The notes under the pieces are model-generated. The model made no database searches. It was given only the letters and a program-made list of their open reading frames with translations, and was not told where the DNA came from. From Lachnospiraceae bacterium UBA1251 (GTDB lineage Bacteria > Bacillota > Clostridia > Lachnospirales > Lachnospiraceae): a stretch of 5,110 bases of DNA. The translations under genes and the position numbers were made by a program. Positions within the stretch are counted from its first letter, which is position 1. The number at the start of each line of letters is the position of its first letter. The stretch is from NCBI GenBank assembly GCA_002308255.1, contig DBVZ01000085.1, positions 5,289 through 10,398 of the forward strand, read 5' to 3'. This document shows positions 1 to 5,039 of the stretch, one piece after another.

Positions 1-25
1 TATCACGACATATGTCGCCTGTCAA
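1..25 (-). promoter_or_regulatory. Leftward sigma-A-type promoter, cut at the window edge, with a palindrome in the spacer
   Basis: Read on the minus strand, 25-20 is a perfect -35 hexamer TTGACA. Exactly 17 bp later the sequence enters what would be the -10, of which only the first two bases (TA) are inside the window. The spacer contains a perfect 12-bp palindrome, CGACATATGTCG, at 6-17. Immediately upstream of the -35 (26-47) the DNA is almost purely A/T, like an UP element. The promoter would drive an unseen gene to the left, divergent from the VWA gene. A palindrome between -35 and -10 is a common operator position. The -35 and spacing are seen; the -10 is inferred. Confidence 0.6.
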
Positions 26-47
26 CATATATTTTAAAAAATTTTTC

Positions 48-115
48 AGACCACTTGTACCAGGTTTGGGTGGTCCAAAATAAAATAGACCACTTGTACC
101 AGGTTTCGATGGTCT
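48..115. repeat. Two 20-bp direct repeats with dyad arms (candidate operators or minus-strand hairpins)
   Basis: The 20-mer AGACCACTTGTACCAGGTTT occurs identically at 48-67 and 87-106, 39 bp apart. Each copy is followed by an arm complementary to its own start: GACCAC 49-54 with GTGGTC 70-75, and AGACCA 87-92 with TGGTCT 110-115. The unit is therefore a dyad with a 15-17 nt centre. A/T-rich DNA follows each unit. The motif contains ACCA/TGGT elements of the kind seen in GntR/FadR-type operators, but I cannot name a regulator. On the minus strand each hairpin is followed by a T-rich run (86-77 and 47-36), so weak tandem terminators are the alternative reading. Confidence 0.75.
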
Positions 116-120
116 CAAAC

Positions 121-145
121 AAAAAAATGTCGCCCGGGAAGCGAC
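121..145 (-). terminator. Possible minus-strand intrinsic terminator
   Basis: On the minus strand GTCGC (145-141), a 7-nt loop and GCGAC (133-129) form a 5-bp GC-rich hairpin. One A and seven consecutive T (127-121) follow. The stem is short, so strength is uncertain. It is oriented to stop transcription coming from the DUF5131/macro side that has read through the VWA gene, before it reaches the leftward promoter at 1-25. Confidence 0.35.
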
Positions 146-190
146 CTTTTCCTGTTTCAAAAGCGTTATCTTTGTATCATCAAAAAGAAC

Positions 191-196
191 GGAGGT
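191..196 (+). promoter_or_regulatory. Ribosome binding site that fixes the VWA gene start
   Basis: GGAGGT lies 8 nt before the ATG at 205. It supports that start over the longer open frame that could begin with TTG at 55, which would read through the direct repeats and hairpin region. A possible -10 (TATCAT, 175-180) lies just upstream, but no convincing -35 accompanies it. Confidence 0.85.
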
Positions 197-204
197 ACTG
201 CAAA

Positions 205-879
205 ATGAAAAAAGGATTAACGGAACTGGTAATGATTCTCGACCGGAGCGGCTCCATGAGCGGGCTTGAAGCCGACACCATCGGCGGCTTCAACAGCATG
301 ATTGAAAAACAGAAGAAAGAAGAGGGGGAATGCTATGTCTCTGTCGTCCTGTTCGACGACGTGTCCGAGGTCATCTACGACCGGACGGATATCCGGAAAG
401 TCGAGCCGATGACCGACCGCCAGTATTATGTGCGCGGCTGCACGGCTCTCCTCGATGCCATCGGAAATGCGATCTACCACATCGGAAATGTCCACAAATA
501 CGCCCGCGAAGAAGATGTGCCGGAGAAGACCCTGTTCGTCATCACCACGGACGGCATGGAAAATGCGAGCCGGGAATACGACTACGATCAGATCCGCCGG
601 ATCATCGAGCGCCAGAAAGAGAAATACAACTGGGAATTTCTGTTCCTCGGCGCAAATATCGACGCGATCTCCGTCGCCGGCCGCTTCGGCATCAAGCCGA
701 GCCGCGCGGTACGCTACGAGCACGACAGCGCCGGGACCCGGCTGAACTACGCGGTCATGTCGGAAGCCGTGAGCTTTGCCAGATGCGCGCCTTCCGCAAA
801 GGAAATGTCGGAAATGCTGGACGAGGACGAAATCCTGGAACCGATCCGCGCCGATTACAAAAAACGTCACCGGAAATAA
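205..879 (+). CDS. von Willebrand factor type A (VWA) domain protein
   Basis: The product is 224 residues and essentially a single VWA domain. The metal-ion-dependent adhesion site (MIDAS) is complete: Asp13, Ser15 and Ser17 in LDRSGSMSG, Thr80 in RGCTALLDA, and Asp116 in VITTDGMENAS. It should therefore bind Mg2+ or a similar ion and a protein partner through an acidic residue. There is no signal peptide or membrane segment, so it is cytoplasmic. The C-terminus (about 195-224) is charged and ends KKRHRK. Short cytoplasmic VWA proteins of this kind act as scaffolds or chaperone-like partners, for example those in tellurite/stress and MoxR-type systems, but no specific partner is shown here and there is no AAA+ ATPase in the window. 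The start at 205 is chosen by GGAGGT at 191-196. The gene ends 3 bp from the convergent DUF5131 gene. The domain call is secure; the biological role is unknown. Confidence 0.92.
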   Translation: MKKGLTELVMILDRSGSMSGLEADTIGGFNSMIEKQKKEEGECYVSVVLFDDVSEVIYDRTDIRKVEPMTDRQYYVRGCTALLDAIGNAIYHIGNVHKYAREEDVPEKTLFVITTDGMENASREYDYDQIRRIIERQKEKYNWEFLFLGANIDAISVAGRFGIKPSRAVRYEHDSAGTRLNYAVMSEAVSFARCAPSAKEMSEMLDEDEILEPIRADYKKRHRK

Positions 880-882
880 TGA

Positions 883-1611
883 TTACGGAAAATACTCCAG
901 ATTGGCCTTCTTCGCCTGGCTCTCCTGATCTTTCCGGCTGATATTGTACAGGCGGCCGCCTTTCCGGAAATGGTTCCCGGTCTGATGGAAGGAGAACGGG
1001 ACCCCGTATTTCACACACTGGATATGTGTTTCCAGGACCCACGCGTAATCGAGGATCCGGGCGTCATCCCCGGATTCTCCCCCGCAGGAGACGCACTCGA
1101 TCTGCGGTCCGTACTTCTCCAGATATTTCTCAATATTGACCGGTCCCAGCATCGGTTCGTGAATGATCCTCTTATGGCGGATGGGAAGCTCCAGAAATAC
1201 CGGGAGCCTTCTGTCCGCCATATATTGATTTTCACAGGTGCAGCAGACCGTCACATTCTCATACCCGCTGCCCCAGTCCGCCGGAAGGCTCTCATAGAAC
1301 CGCTCCGGCCGCTTCGTTATAAAAAAGAATTCCAGATCGGAGCGGATCCGCATCATCTCCCACGCTTCCACGCGCCACTCGTCCGCCGCGGGATGAAAAA
1401 AGTCGGAAGTAAAGCAGGTGTATACGATGCCGTCTTCCGGCTGCAGCTTGTACTGTTTCTGCCGGTTCTTCTTCAGCGGCAGGCCGAAAGAAGATGTCTT
1501 CGTCACAACGGAGGCATCTTTTCCGAATTCCGCATCTCTTCTGTAAACATAGCATTTGGCACAGCCGGGGCTCACTTTCGTGCAGCCGTGCCAGGGATTC
1601 CACATGGGCAT
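883..1611 (-). CDS. DUF5131 / phage Gp37-Gp68 family three-cysteine protein
   Basis: The product is 242 residues, a usual length for this family. The N-terminus has the family signature WNPWHGCTKVSPGCAKCY with cysteines at 10, 17 and 20 (CX6CX2C). Further recognisable blocks are TCFTSDFFHPAAD (65-77), FITKRPERF (97-105), CCTCENQY (123-130), HEPMLGPV (151-158), VSCGGESGDDAR (174-185) and GVPFSFHQ (203-210). The family occurs in bacteria and phages. Its cysteine cluster suggests a radical-SAM-like or metal-binding fold, and in other genomes it can pair with the three-Cys-motif partner TcmP, which is not visible here. The activity is not established. ATG at 1611 is preferred over the Met two codons later because AGGAGGG (1623-1617) sits 5 nt from it. 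The gene follows the macro-domain gene on the same strand after 97 bp with no clear terminator or promoter between, so co-transcription is likely. Additional cysteines (66, 123, 124, 126, 173, 176, 199) are unusually numerous. Confidence 0.9.
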   Translation of the reverse strand: MPMWNPWHGCTKVSPGCAKCYVYRRDAEFGKDASVVTKTSSFGLPLKKNRQKQYKLQPEDGIVYTCFTSDFFHPAADEWRVEAWEMMRIRSDLEFFFITKRPERFYESLPADWGSGYENVTVCCTCENQYMADRRLPVFLELPIRHKRIIHEPMLGPVNIEKYLEKYGPQIECVSCGGESGDDARILDYAWVLETHIQCVKYGVPFSFHQTGNHFRKGGRLYNISRKDQESQAKKANLEYFP

Positions 1612-1711
1612 AACGGCCCTCCTGATATCTCAGTCATATCGTGACGCGTCCTGTCCGGGGACGGATCTTCAATATGCCCGTCTCCTGCCGGACACCTGCG
1701 GAAATGTCCCC
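1612..1711 (-). other. Macro–DUF5131 intergenic spacer with the DUF5131 ribosome binding site
   Basis: Reading on the minus strand, the only clear signal is AGGAGGG at 1623-1617, 5 nt before the DUF5131 ATG. A 5-bp hairpin (CGTCC 1647-1651 / GGACG 1659-1663) has no T-tract. TTGAAG near 1673-1668 has no matching -10 at normal spacing. This favours read-through from the macro gene. Confidence 0.6.
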
Positions 1712-3043
1712 TCACTGGGAGTAGCCCCCTATCGACGGCTGGTCATGTTCGAAAAGGATAGCATTGACTTCGAAAATATTATAGATGCGCTTGATAATGC
1801 AATACTCGATAATCAGATCCGTCGTATTGCTGTCGGACAGCGCAAGTCCCGCCTTTCCGATCAGATCCTTCGTCTGGTCGAGATTCAGCTCCAGAGCGAT
1901 CGCGAGGGCCAGCGCTGTTCCCTTTTTCGGCTGATAGTCCTCGCTGCTGCGGATCTTGGAGAACACCCTCCGGTCGACGTTCGCCTTTTTGTAAACAGCC
2001 GGATCCTTCAGCCCGCGCTCGTCGATCAGCCGGAAGAGGCAGTCCCGGAAGCTTTCTCCCGATCCTGCGAGGATCTCCTCCAGGGTTTTTTCGCTCCACG
2101 GATCCTCCTTCTGCGCCAATACCGGCGATTCCGCCGGTTTTTCTTTCCGCGCCGGTGCCGACGGCATCTCCGGAGCTTTCTTCGCGGAAGACGGTGCCAT
2201 CATCGGCGCTCCCTGCGCCGCCGACGGCATTATCCCCGGAGCATCCTGCGCCGCAGCCGGCATCATCCCCGGAGCTCCCTGCCCTGAAGACGGCATCATC
2301 TGACCTTCATCCGCCTCCGGCAGCATTTCCTCCGGCAGCGCATCTGCCCACAGCTCCGCTTCCTGCAGTTCTTCTTCCCGCCGCAGTGCCTCCGCTTTCC
2401 TTCGGCGGCGCCGTTCTTCCATCATCCGTTGGCGGAAATTCTTCCGGACATACTCCCCTGCTCCGACGGAAGGCCTCGCGTACGCGTACTCCTCTTCGTG
2501 TTTCTGTTCCACGTAGTGATCGTCGATAAACTGACTCACATCCGCGGTCAGGGCGGCAGAGAGATCAAACGCCCTCTTGTCGAAGACGACCAGCGTGATC
2601 TCCATTTCGTTATCATTATCGTCCAGGAAATCCGCAATCGTCTCCAGCGCGACCTCCAGAGCCCTGTCTTTCGGGAATCCGTATACGCCGGTGGAGATCA
2701 GCGGAAATGCAATGCTTTCGCATCCGAGCTGCTTCGCGATCAGGAGGGATTTCCGGTAGCACGACGCCAGCTGCTCAAGCTCCTTATGCGTGCCGTCCTC
2801 CCACACCGGGCCGACCGTGTGAATGATGTATTTCGCCGGAAGATCAAATGCCGGCGTGACCGCGACCTCTCCCCTCGGAATGGGCCCGATCTTTTTTCGC
2901 TCCGCAAGGAGCTTCTCCGCGCCGGCCGCCTGATAGACGGCGCTGTCGGTGCCGCTTCCGTATACCGGCCTCGGATTGGCTGAATTTACGATCGCATCCG
3001 CGTGAACTTTTGTAATATCATTTCTAATAATCTGAAAGGGCAT
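1712..3043 (-). CDS. Macro-domain protein with a low-complexity linker and C-terminal HTH-like domain
   Basis: The product is 443 residues and multidomain. Residues 1-165 form a macro domain: DAIVNSANP (16-24), the ligand-loop variant GSGTDSAVYQAAG (29-41) in place of the usual glycine-rich GGG loop, YIIHTVGPVW (72-81), and PLISTGVYGFPKDRAL (114-129). Macro domains bind ADP-ribose and some hydrolyse ADP-ribosyl or O-acetyl-ADP-ribose groups. Residues 200-232 are strongly charged (MEERRRRRKAEALRREEELQ), probably helix or coiled coil. Residues 250-300 are Ala/Pro/Met/Ser-rich with an 11-residue period. Residues 328-443 are a conserved helical segment (SFRDCLFRLIDERGL, VYKKANVDRRVFSKIR, GTALALAIALELNLDQTKDLI) resembling an XRE-like helix-turn-helix. 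The start is supported by AAGGA 6 nt upstream and by a macro domain beginning at residue 1. It is divergent from the polymerase gene and upstream of DUF5131. The macro call is secure; the DNA-binding role of the tail is inferred. Confidence 0.92.
   Translation of the reverse strand: MPFQIIRNDITKVHADAIVNSANPRPVYGSGTDSAVYQAAGAEKLLAERKKIGPIPRGEVAVTPAFDLPAKYIIHTVGPVWEDGTHKELEQLASCYRKSLLIAKQLGCESIAFPLISTGVYGFPKDRALEVALETIADFLDDNDNEMEITLVVFDKRAFDLSAALTADVSQFIDDHYVEQKHEEEYAYARPSVGAGEYVRKNFRQRMMEERRRRRKAEALRREEELQEAELWADALPEEMLPEADEGQMMPSSGQGAPGMMPAAAQDAPGIMPSAAQGAPMMAPSSAKKAPEMPSAPARKEKPAESPVLAQKEDPWSEKTLEEILAGSGESFRDCLFRLIDERGLKDPAVYKKANVDRRVFSKIRSSEDYQPKKGTALALAIALELNLDQTKDLIGKAGLALSDSNTTDLIIEYCIIKRIYNIFEVNAILFEHDQPSIGGYSQ
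2162..2281 (-). repeat. In-gene repeats encoding an 11-residue Ala/Pro/Met-rich unit
   Basis: This stretch encodes residues 255-294 of the macro-domain protein. Units begin QGAPGMMPAAA, QDAPGIMPSAA and QGAPMMAPSSA, followed by a degenerate KKAPEMPSAPA, giving a 33-bp period. On the plus strand the CCCCGGAGC(T/A)CCCTGCGCC-like words recur. The segment is a flexible tether between the macro domain and the C-terminal helical domain. Its copy number may vary between strains by slippage or recombination. Confidence 0.75.
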
Positions 3044-3080
3044 ACCTCATCCTTTCCCGCTGCTTTGCAGTGCCGGATAA

Positions 3081-3109
3081 ATTATACCGCAGAAAACCGG
3101 CTTGTTCAA
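3081..3109 (-). promoter_or_regulatory. Promoter of the macro-domain gene
   Basis: On the minus strand TTGAAC (3109-3104), a 17-bp spacer and a perfect TATAAT (3086-3081) form a near-consensus sigma-A promoter. Transcription would start near 3074, leaving about a 30-nt leader that ends in GGAAAGGATGAGGT before the ATG at 3043. The leader contains a short CTGC-AAA-GCAG dyad. Confidence 0.8.
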
Positions 3110-3137
3110 ACCGGCTGCCCGGATGCGGCCGGTTTTC
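3092..3137. promoter_or_regulatory. Cluster of three AAACCGGC motifs over the macro-gene promoter (candidate operator)
   Basis: AAACCGGC occurs at 3094-3101 and 3108-3115 in direct orientation, 14 bp apart, and inverted (GCCGGTTT) at 3128-3135. The outer copies extend to a 9-bp dyad, GAAAACCGG (3092-3100) and CCGGTTTTC (3129-3137). The copies fall in the spacer, at the -35 and just upstream of the -35 of the minus-strand promoter, positions typical of a repressor. An RNA hairpin from the inner pair is also possible on either strand. Confidence 0.5.
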
Positions 3138-3152
3138 TTCGTGATTCGCGCG

Positions 3153-3190
3153 CAGATGTCGGCGCAGGACGACATCTGTTTTGTTTTTTT
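3153..3190 (+). terminator. Strong intrinsic terminator with no visible upstream gene
   Basis: CAGATGTCG (3153-3161) and CGACATCTG (3170-3178) form a perfect 9-bp stem with an 8-nt loop. TTTTGTTTTTTT (3179-3190) follows, a textbook Rho-independent terminator on the plus strand. Nothing on the plus strand between the macro gene's start and this point is an evident gene. It ends 9 bp before the polymerase promoter's -35 and would insulate it from upstream read-through. Confidence 0.85.
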
Positions 3191-3199
3191 GAAAAATAC

Positions 3200-3228
3200 T
3201 TGCGCACCGTGCTCACTTCTGCTATGAT
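3200..3228 (+). promoter_or_regulatory. Promoter of the polymerase–YolD operon
   Basis: TTGCGC (3200-3205), a 17-bp spacer and TATGAT (3223-3228) make a good sigma-A promoter, giving a leader of about 70 nt before the ATG at 3304. I looked for a Firmicutes LexA/DinR box (GAAC-N4-GTTC) around it and found none. SOS control is therefore not supported by the sequence, even though it is common for this enzyme family. Confidence 0.7.
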
Positions 3229-3277
3229 TGCTTTACCGAAATTAAGCAGCCTGCTCACGATAGAACAGTCTCGCTGC

Positions 3278-3290
3278 ACGGCACTGCCGT
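3278..3290 (+). promoter_or_regulatory. Leader hairpin where a ribosome binding site would be expected
   Basis: ACGGC (3278-3282), loop ACT and GCCGT (3286-3290) form a 5-bp hairpin ending 13 nt before the polymerase ATG. No GGAGG-like sequence precedes that ATG, unlike all the other complete genes in the window. An in-frame TAA at 3295-3297 rules out an upstream start. Translation initiation is probably weak or controlled. Confidence 0.4.
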
Positions 3291-3303
3291 ACGATAAAGC
3301 ATT

Positions 3304-4701
3304 ATGGAAAGATCCTACATCTGTATTGACTTAAAATCATACTATGCTTCCGTCGAATGCGTCTACCGGGGCCTCGACCCCCTGAAGGCGAACCTGCTGG
3401 TGGCGGATCCCTCCCGGTCCGACCAGACCATCTGTCTCGCGGTCTCGCCTTCCCTGAAGGCGATCGGTGTTCCGGCGAGGCCGCGGCTCTTCGAGGCGAA
3501 GCAGAAGATCCGGGAATACGAGGCCGTCCACCGCACGAAGGTCGACTATCTGATCGCCGTGCCGCGGATGAAGGAATACGAGCGGATCTCCGGCCGGATC
3601 TACGGGATCTACCTGCGCTACGCCGCGCCGGAGGACATCCACATCTACTCGATCGACGAATGCTTCATCGACTGCACCGGCTATCTGCACATGTACCTCG
3701 AGGAGGCGGAGCGGACCGGCACCAACCCGGCGCGCGTCATGGCCGTCACCATGATCCGGGACGTCCTGCGCACGACGGGCATCACGGCCACGGTCGGCAT
3801 CGGGACAAATCTGTATCTCGCCAAAGTGGCCATGGACATCGTGGCAAAAAAGTCGCCCGCAGACAAAGACGGCGTGCGAATCGCGGAACTGAACGAGGAT
3901 TCCTACAAATTCCTTCTATGGGACCACAGGCCGCTGACGGATTTCTGGCAGATCGGTCCGGGGAAGGCAAGAAGGCTGTATAAATCCTGCCTGTTCACCA
4001 TGGGCGACATCGCCCGGCAGTCGCAGTGGAATGAGGAGTTTTTTTACAGAACGTTCGGCATCGACGGGGAAATCCTGATCGACCACGCCTGGGGCATCGA
4101 GCCGGTCACGATGAAGGATATCAAATCCTATAAAGGCAGCTCCCGCAGCCTCTCCCACGGGCAGGTCCTTCCGCGGCCCTATCCGTATCCGGAGGCAAAA
4201 CTGGTCTTCCGGGAAATGATCGAGACACTCTGCACGGACCTGTTCTCGAAAAATCTGGTGACCCGGGGCTGCTCCTGGTGGGTGTCCTATGACCACAAGA
4301 GCCTCGAAGCATGCCCCGGCTATGACGGTCCCGTAACGATCGACTTTTACGGCCGGCTGCATCCGAAGCACACGGGAGGGGTATTGAAGCTGAAGACGCT
4401 CACGAGCGACCTCCGCGTCATTTCCGAACCCCTCATAAGGCAATTCGAAGCAAAGACCGATCCCCGGCTTCTGTTCCGGAAAATAGGCGTGTGCGCGGAG
4501 GACGTCAAAACAGACGAAGGGATCTTTCAGCGGAACCTGTTTACAGACTATGAAATGTTGGAAAAAGAGCGAAGGCTTCTCGGCGCGATGCTGGAAGTCC
4601 GGAAAAGATTCGGACCGAACGCCGTCTTTAAAGGTATGGATATGCTGGAAGGCGCCACCACGCTGGAGAGAAACCAGCAGATCGGAGGCCACAGAGCATA
4701 A
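3304..4701 (+). CDS. Y-family (UmuC-like) translesion DNA polymerase
   Basis: The product is 465 residues. It is a low-fidelity polymerase that copies past damaged template bases. Palm carboxylates are present: Asp9 in CIDLKSYYASVE and Asp118-Glu119 in YSIDECFID. Tyr14 occupies the steric-gate position that excludes ribonucleotides. The fingers region contains PSLKAIGVPARPRLFE (49-64). TVGIGTNLYLAKVAMDIVAKK (163-183) is the conserved palm/thumb block, with a helix-hairpin-helix at 213-238 (IGPGKARRLY). The little-finger domain spans about 240-390. QRNLF (409-413) fits the beta-clamp-binding pentapeptide. The C-terminus, FGPNAVFKGMDMLEGATTLERN, is characteristic of the UmuC/UvrX-type enzymes of Firmicutes, which are longer than DinB (Pol IV). 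All catalytic residues are intact. It forms an operon with the YolD-like gene 26 bp downstream. The start is fixed by the upstream stop at 3295 and by the family N-terminus, although no ribosome binding site is visible. Confidence 0.95.
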   Translation: MERSYICIDLKSYYASVECVYRGLDPLKANLLVADPSRSDQTICLAVSPSLKAIGVPARPRLFEAKQKIREYEAVHRTKVDYLIAVPRMKEYERISGRIYGIYLRYAAPEDIHIYSIDECFIDCTGYLHMYLEEAERTGTNPARVMAVTMIRDVLRTTGITATVGIGTNLYLAKVAMDIVAKKSPADKDGVRIAELNEDSYKFLLWDHRPLTDFWQIGPGKARRLYKSCLFTMGDIARQSQWNEEFFYRTFGIDGEILIDHAWGIEPVTMKDIKSYKGSSRSLSHGQVLPRPYPYPEAKLVFREMIETLCTDLFSKNLVTRGCSWWVSYDHKSLEACPGYDGPVTIDFYGRLHPKHTGGVLKLKTLTSDLRVISEPLIRQFEAKTDPRLLFRKIGVCAEDVKTDEGIFQRNLFTDYEMLEKERRLLGAMLEVRKRFGPNAVFKGMDMLEGATTLERNQQIGGHRA

Positions 4702-4713
4702 CCGCTGTTCTTT

Positions 4714-4719
4714 GGGAGG
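4714..4719 (+). promoter_or_regulatory. Ribosome binding site that fixes the YolD-like gene start
   Basis: GGGAGG ends 8 nt before the ATG at 4728. An alternative GTG at 4719 overlaps the site itself and is therefore unlikely to be the start. The site is much stronger than anything before the polymerase gene, so the small protein may be made in excess. Confidence 0.85.
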
Positions 4720-4727
4720 TGCAGAAA

Positions 4728-4976
4728 ATGAAATCGATTGGCGTCATGACCATGCCGGCGGATTTTCCCTACCGCGACGTGTTTCTCAAAGGAAAGCCGC
4801 GTCACTCGCGGTACGATGATTTCCGGATCCGGCATCCCCTTATGGATACCGGGCAGCGCGCGAAAATATTTGCGCCGTTTGAGGCCTTAAGAGGCTTCCG
4901 GGAGACGATCGATGCAGAGGACGCGCTTTGCGCGGACTGCTCCACGGTCATCTCCCGGTACGACAGCCAGTATTGA
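4728..4976 (+). CDS. YolD-like small protein, partner of the Y-family polymerase
   Basis: The product is 82 residues. The centre matches the short YolD-like proteins of clostridia: RHPLMDTGQRAKIFAPFEAL (38-57), equivalent to the family's HPxMxxxxRAxxFxPFxAL core, followed by RGFRETI. The preceding KPRHSRYDDF is basic and aromatic. YolD-like proteins regularly sit next to UmuC/UvrX-type polymerases in Firmicutes. They are thought to play a UmuD-like accessory role, but the biochemical function is not established. There is no LexA-type protease motif, signal peptide or membrane segment. Two cysteines near the C-terminus (CADC, 69-72) form a CX2C pair of unknown significance. It is translated from its own strong ribosome binding site, 26 bp after the polymerase stop, and is the last gene of the operon. 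Confidence 0.82.
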   Translation: MKSIGVMTMPADFPYRDVFLKGKPRHSRYDDFRIRHPLMDTGQRAKIFAPFEALRGFRETIDAEDALCADCSTVISRYDSQY

Positions 4977-5001
4977 AAATACAGGCAGTTAATATTGAAA
5001 A

Positions 5002-5035
5002 TGCGGGATTTCCGCCTTATTGCGGGATCTCCGCC

Positions 5036-5039
<4 letters not shown>
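5002..5039. terminator. Tandem 19-bp hairpin repeat, probable bidirectional terminator
   Basis: TGCGGGATTTCCGCCTTAT (5002-5020) is followed directly by TGCGGGATCTCCGCCTTAT (5021-5039), differing at one base. Each copy folds as GCGG/CCGC plus a possible G·T pair. On the plus strand the second is followed by TTATTTT, and on the minus strand the last hairpin is followed by ATTTTC. Copy 2 overlaps the stop codon of the larB fragment. The repeat lies between the convergent YolD-like and larB genes. A 10-bp repeat TATTGAAAAT (4971-4980, 4993-5002) precedes it. Confidence 0.65.

Noticed and set aside
48..115. CRISPR array
   Set aside because: There are only two repeat copies, the spacing sequence is A/T-rich and similar between copies, and no cas genes are visible.
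55..204. N-terminal extension of the VWA protein from TTG at 55
   Set aside because: It would translate the direct repeats and hairpin region and has no ribosome binding site. GGAGGT before ATG 205 and the family N-terminus support the shorter form.
950..961. Palindrome AGGCGGCCGCCT as a regulatory site or terminator
   Set aside because: It lies inside the DUF5131 coding region, has no loop and no T-tract, and is explained by coding sequence.
970..1644. Plus-strand open frame opposite DUF5131
   Set aside because: It is antisense to a well-supported gene, no domain is recognisable, and its composition follows the complementary coding frame.
1647..1663. Terminator between the macro and DUF5131 genes
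   Set aside because: The stem is 5 bp with no T-tract on either strand.
1556..2529. Plus-strand Arg- and Pro/Ser-rich open frames opposite the macro gene
   Set aside because: They are low-complexity shadows of the Ala/Pro/Met linker and charged helix on the other strand.
3191..3303. LexA/DinR box before the polymerase
   Set aside because: GAAC at about 3263 has no matching GTTC at the required spacing; no acceptable site was found.
3337..4692. Minus-strand and alternate-frame open frames within the polymerase gene
   Set aside because: They overlap an intact catalytic gene, show no recognisable motifs, and are explained by high GC.
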